Below, one piece after another: positions 5,747-5,774 of a stretch of DNA of 5,774 nucleotides (positions are counted from its first letter, which is position 1; each line of letters starts with the position of its first letter). This DNA is from Bacillota bacterium (lineage in GTDB: Bacteria > Bacillota > Clostridia > Lachnospirales > CAG-274). Location of the stretch: NCBI GenBank assembly GCA_017627115.1, contig JAGAHK010000078.1, positions 1 through 5,774 on the forward strand, in the 5' to 3' direction. The translations under genes were made by a program, and so were the position numbers. The notes under the pieces are model-generated. The model was given only the letters and a program-made list of their open reading frames with translations. It was not told the DNA's origin and did not search any database.

Positions 5747-5774
5747 TTATAGTAAAGGACATTTTTAAATGTCG
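5747..5774. repeat. Palindromic family, copy 3, cut by the right edge
   Basis: TTATAGTAAA (5747-5756) is an exact 10-base direct repeat of 5639-5648, offset by 108 bases. It is followed by GACATTT (5758-5764) pairing with AAATGTC (5767-5773). The architecture (terminal motif, then an AT-rich small stem) mirrors the hairpins at 3498 and 5640. The expected closing arm lies beyond the window. Confidence 0.5.

Noticed and set aside
5475..5768. Plus-strand 97-codon frame overlapping the end of the zinc-ribbon gene
   Set aside because: Half overlaps conserved toxin-like coding in another frame and half reads through the hairpin repeats; no ribosome-binding site or domain.

Overview
The window looks like chromosomal DNA from an anaerobic, gut-type Firmicute, most likely in the Oscillospiraceae/Ruminococcaceae. 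The clues are strong AAGGAG ribosome-binding sites, moderate-to-low GC with frequent ATA codons, a type I dockerin on a secreted protein, and a zinc-ribbon family common in Clostridia. This placement is inference from style and domain content, not a database match.

Region 1 (1-3335) is a secreted multidomain subtilisin-like (S8) protease cut by the left edge. The frame is open from base 3 and begins inside a signal peptide, so the real start lies outside the window. The order is signal peptide, I9-type propeptide, S8 catalytic domain with a PA insertion, Fn3-like domain, two Ig-like modules and a C-terminal dockerin. All catalytic residues are present.

Region 2 (3336-3622, 287 bases) has no gene but is dense in structure. 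It holds a terminator-like hairpin for the protease, a C-run/G-run hairpin resembling the right ends of IS200/IS605-type elements, a candidate promoter, and a 103-bp MITE-like element (3498-3600) with imperfect terminal inverted repeats and two internal hairpins.

Region 3 (3623-5605) is a tight same-strand group of three genes: hisE (phosphoribosyl-ATP pyrophosphatase), a two-helix membrane protein with about six TPR units, and a zinc-ribbon single-pass membrane protein. The C-terminal domain of the last resembles RNase domains of polymorphic/CDI toxins. Gaps of 44 and 4 bases suggest co-transcription, probably from the promoter in region 2.

Region 4 (5606-5774) has no gene. It holds further hairpins starting with the same TATAGTRAASG-type terminal motif as the element upstream of hisE, and the last is cut by the right edge.

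The most notable items are the toxin-like domain on a membrane-anchored zinc-ribbon protein paired with a TPR membrane protein, the dockerin-bearing protease, and the palindromic repeat family bracketing the three-gene group.
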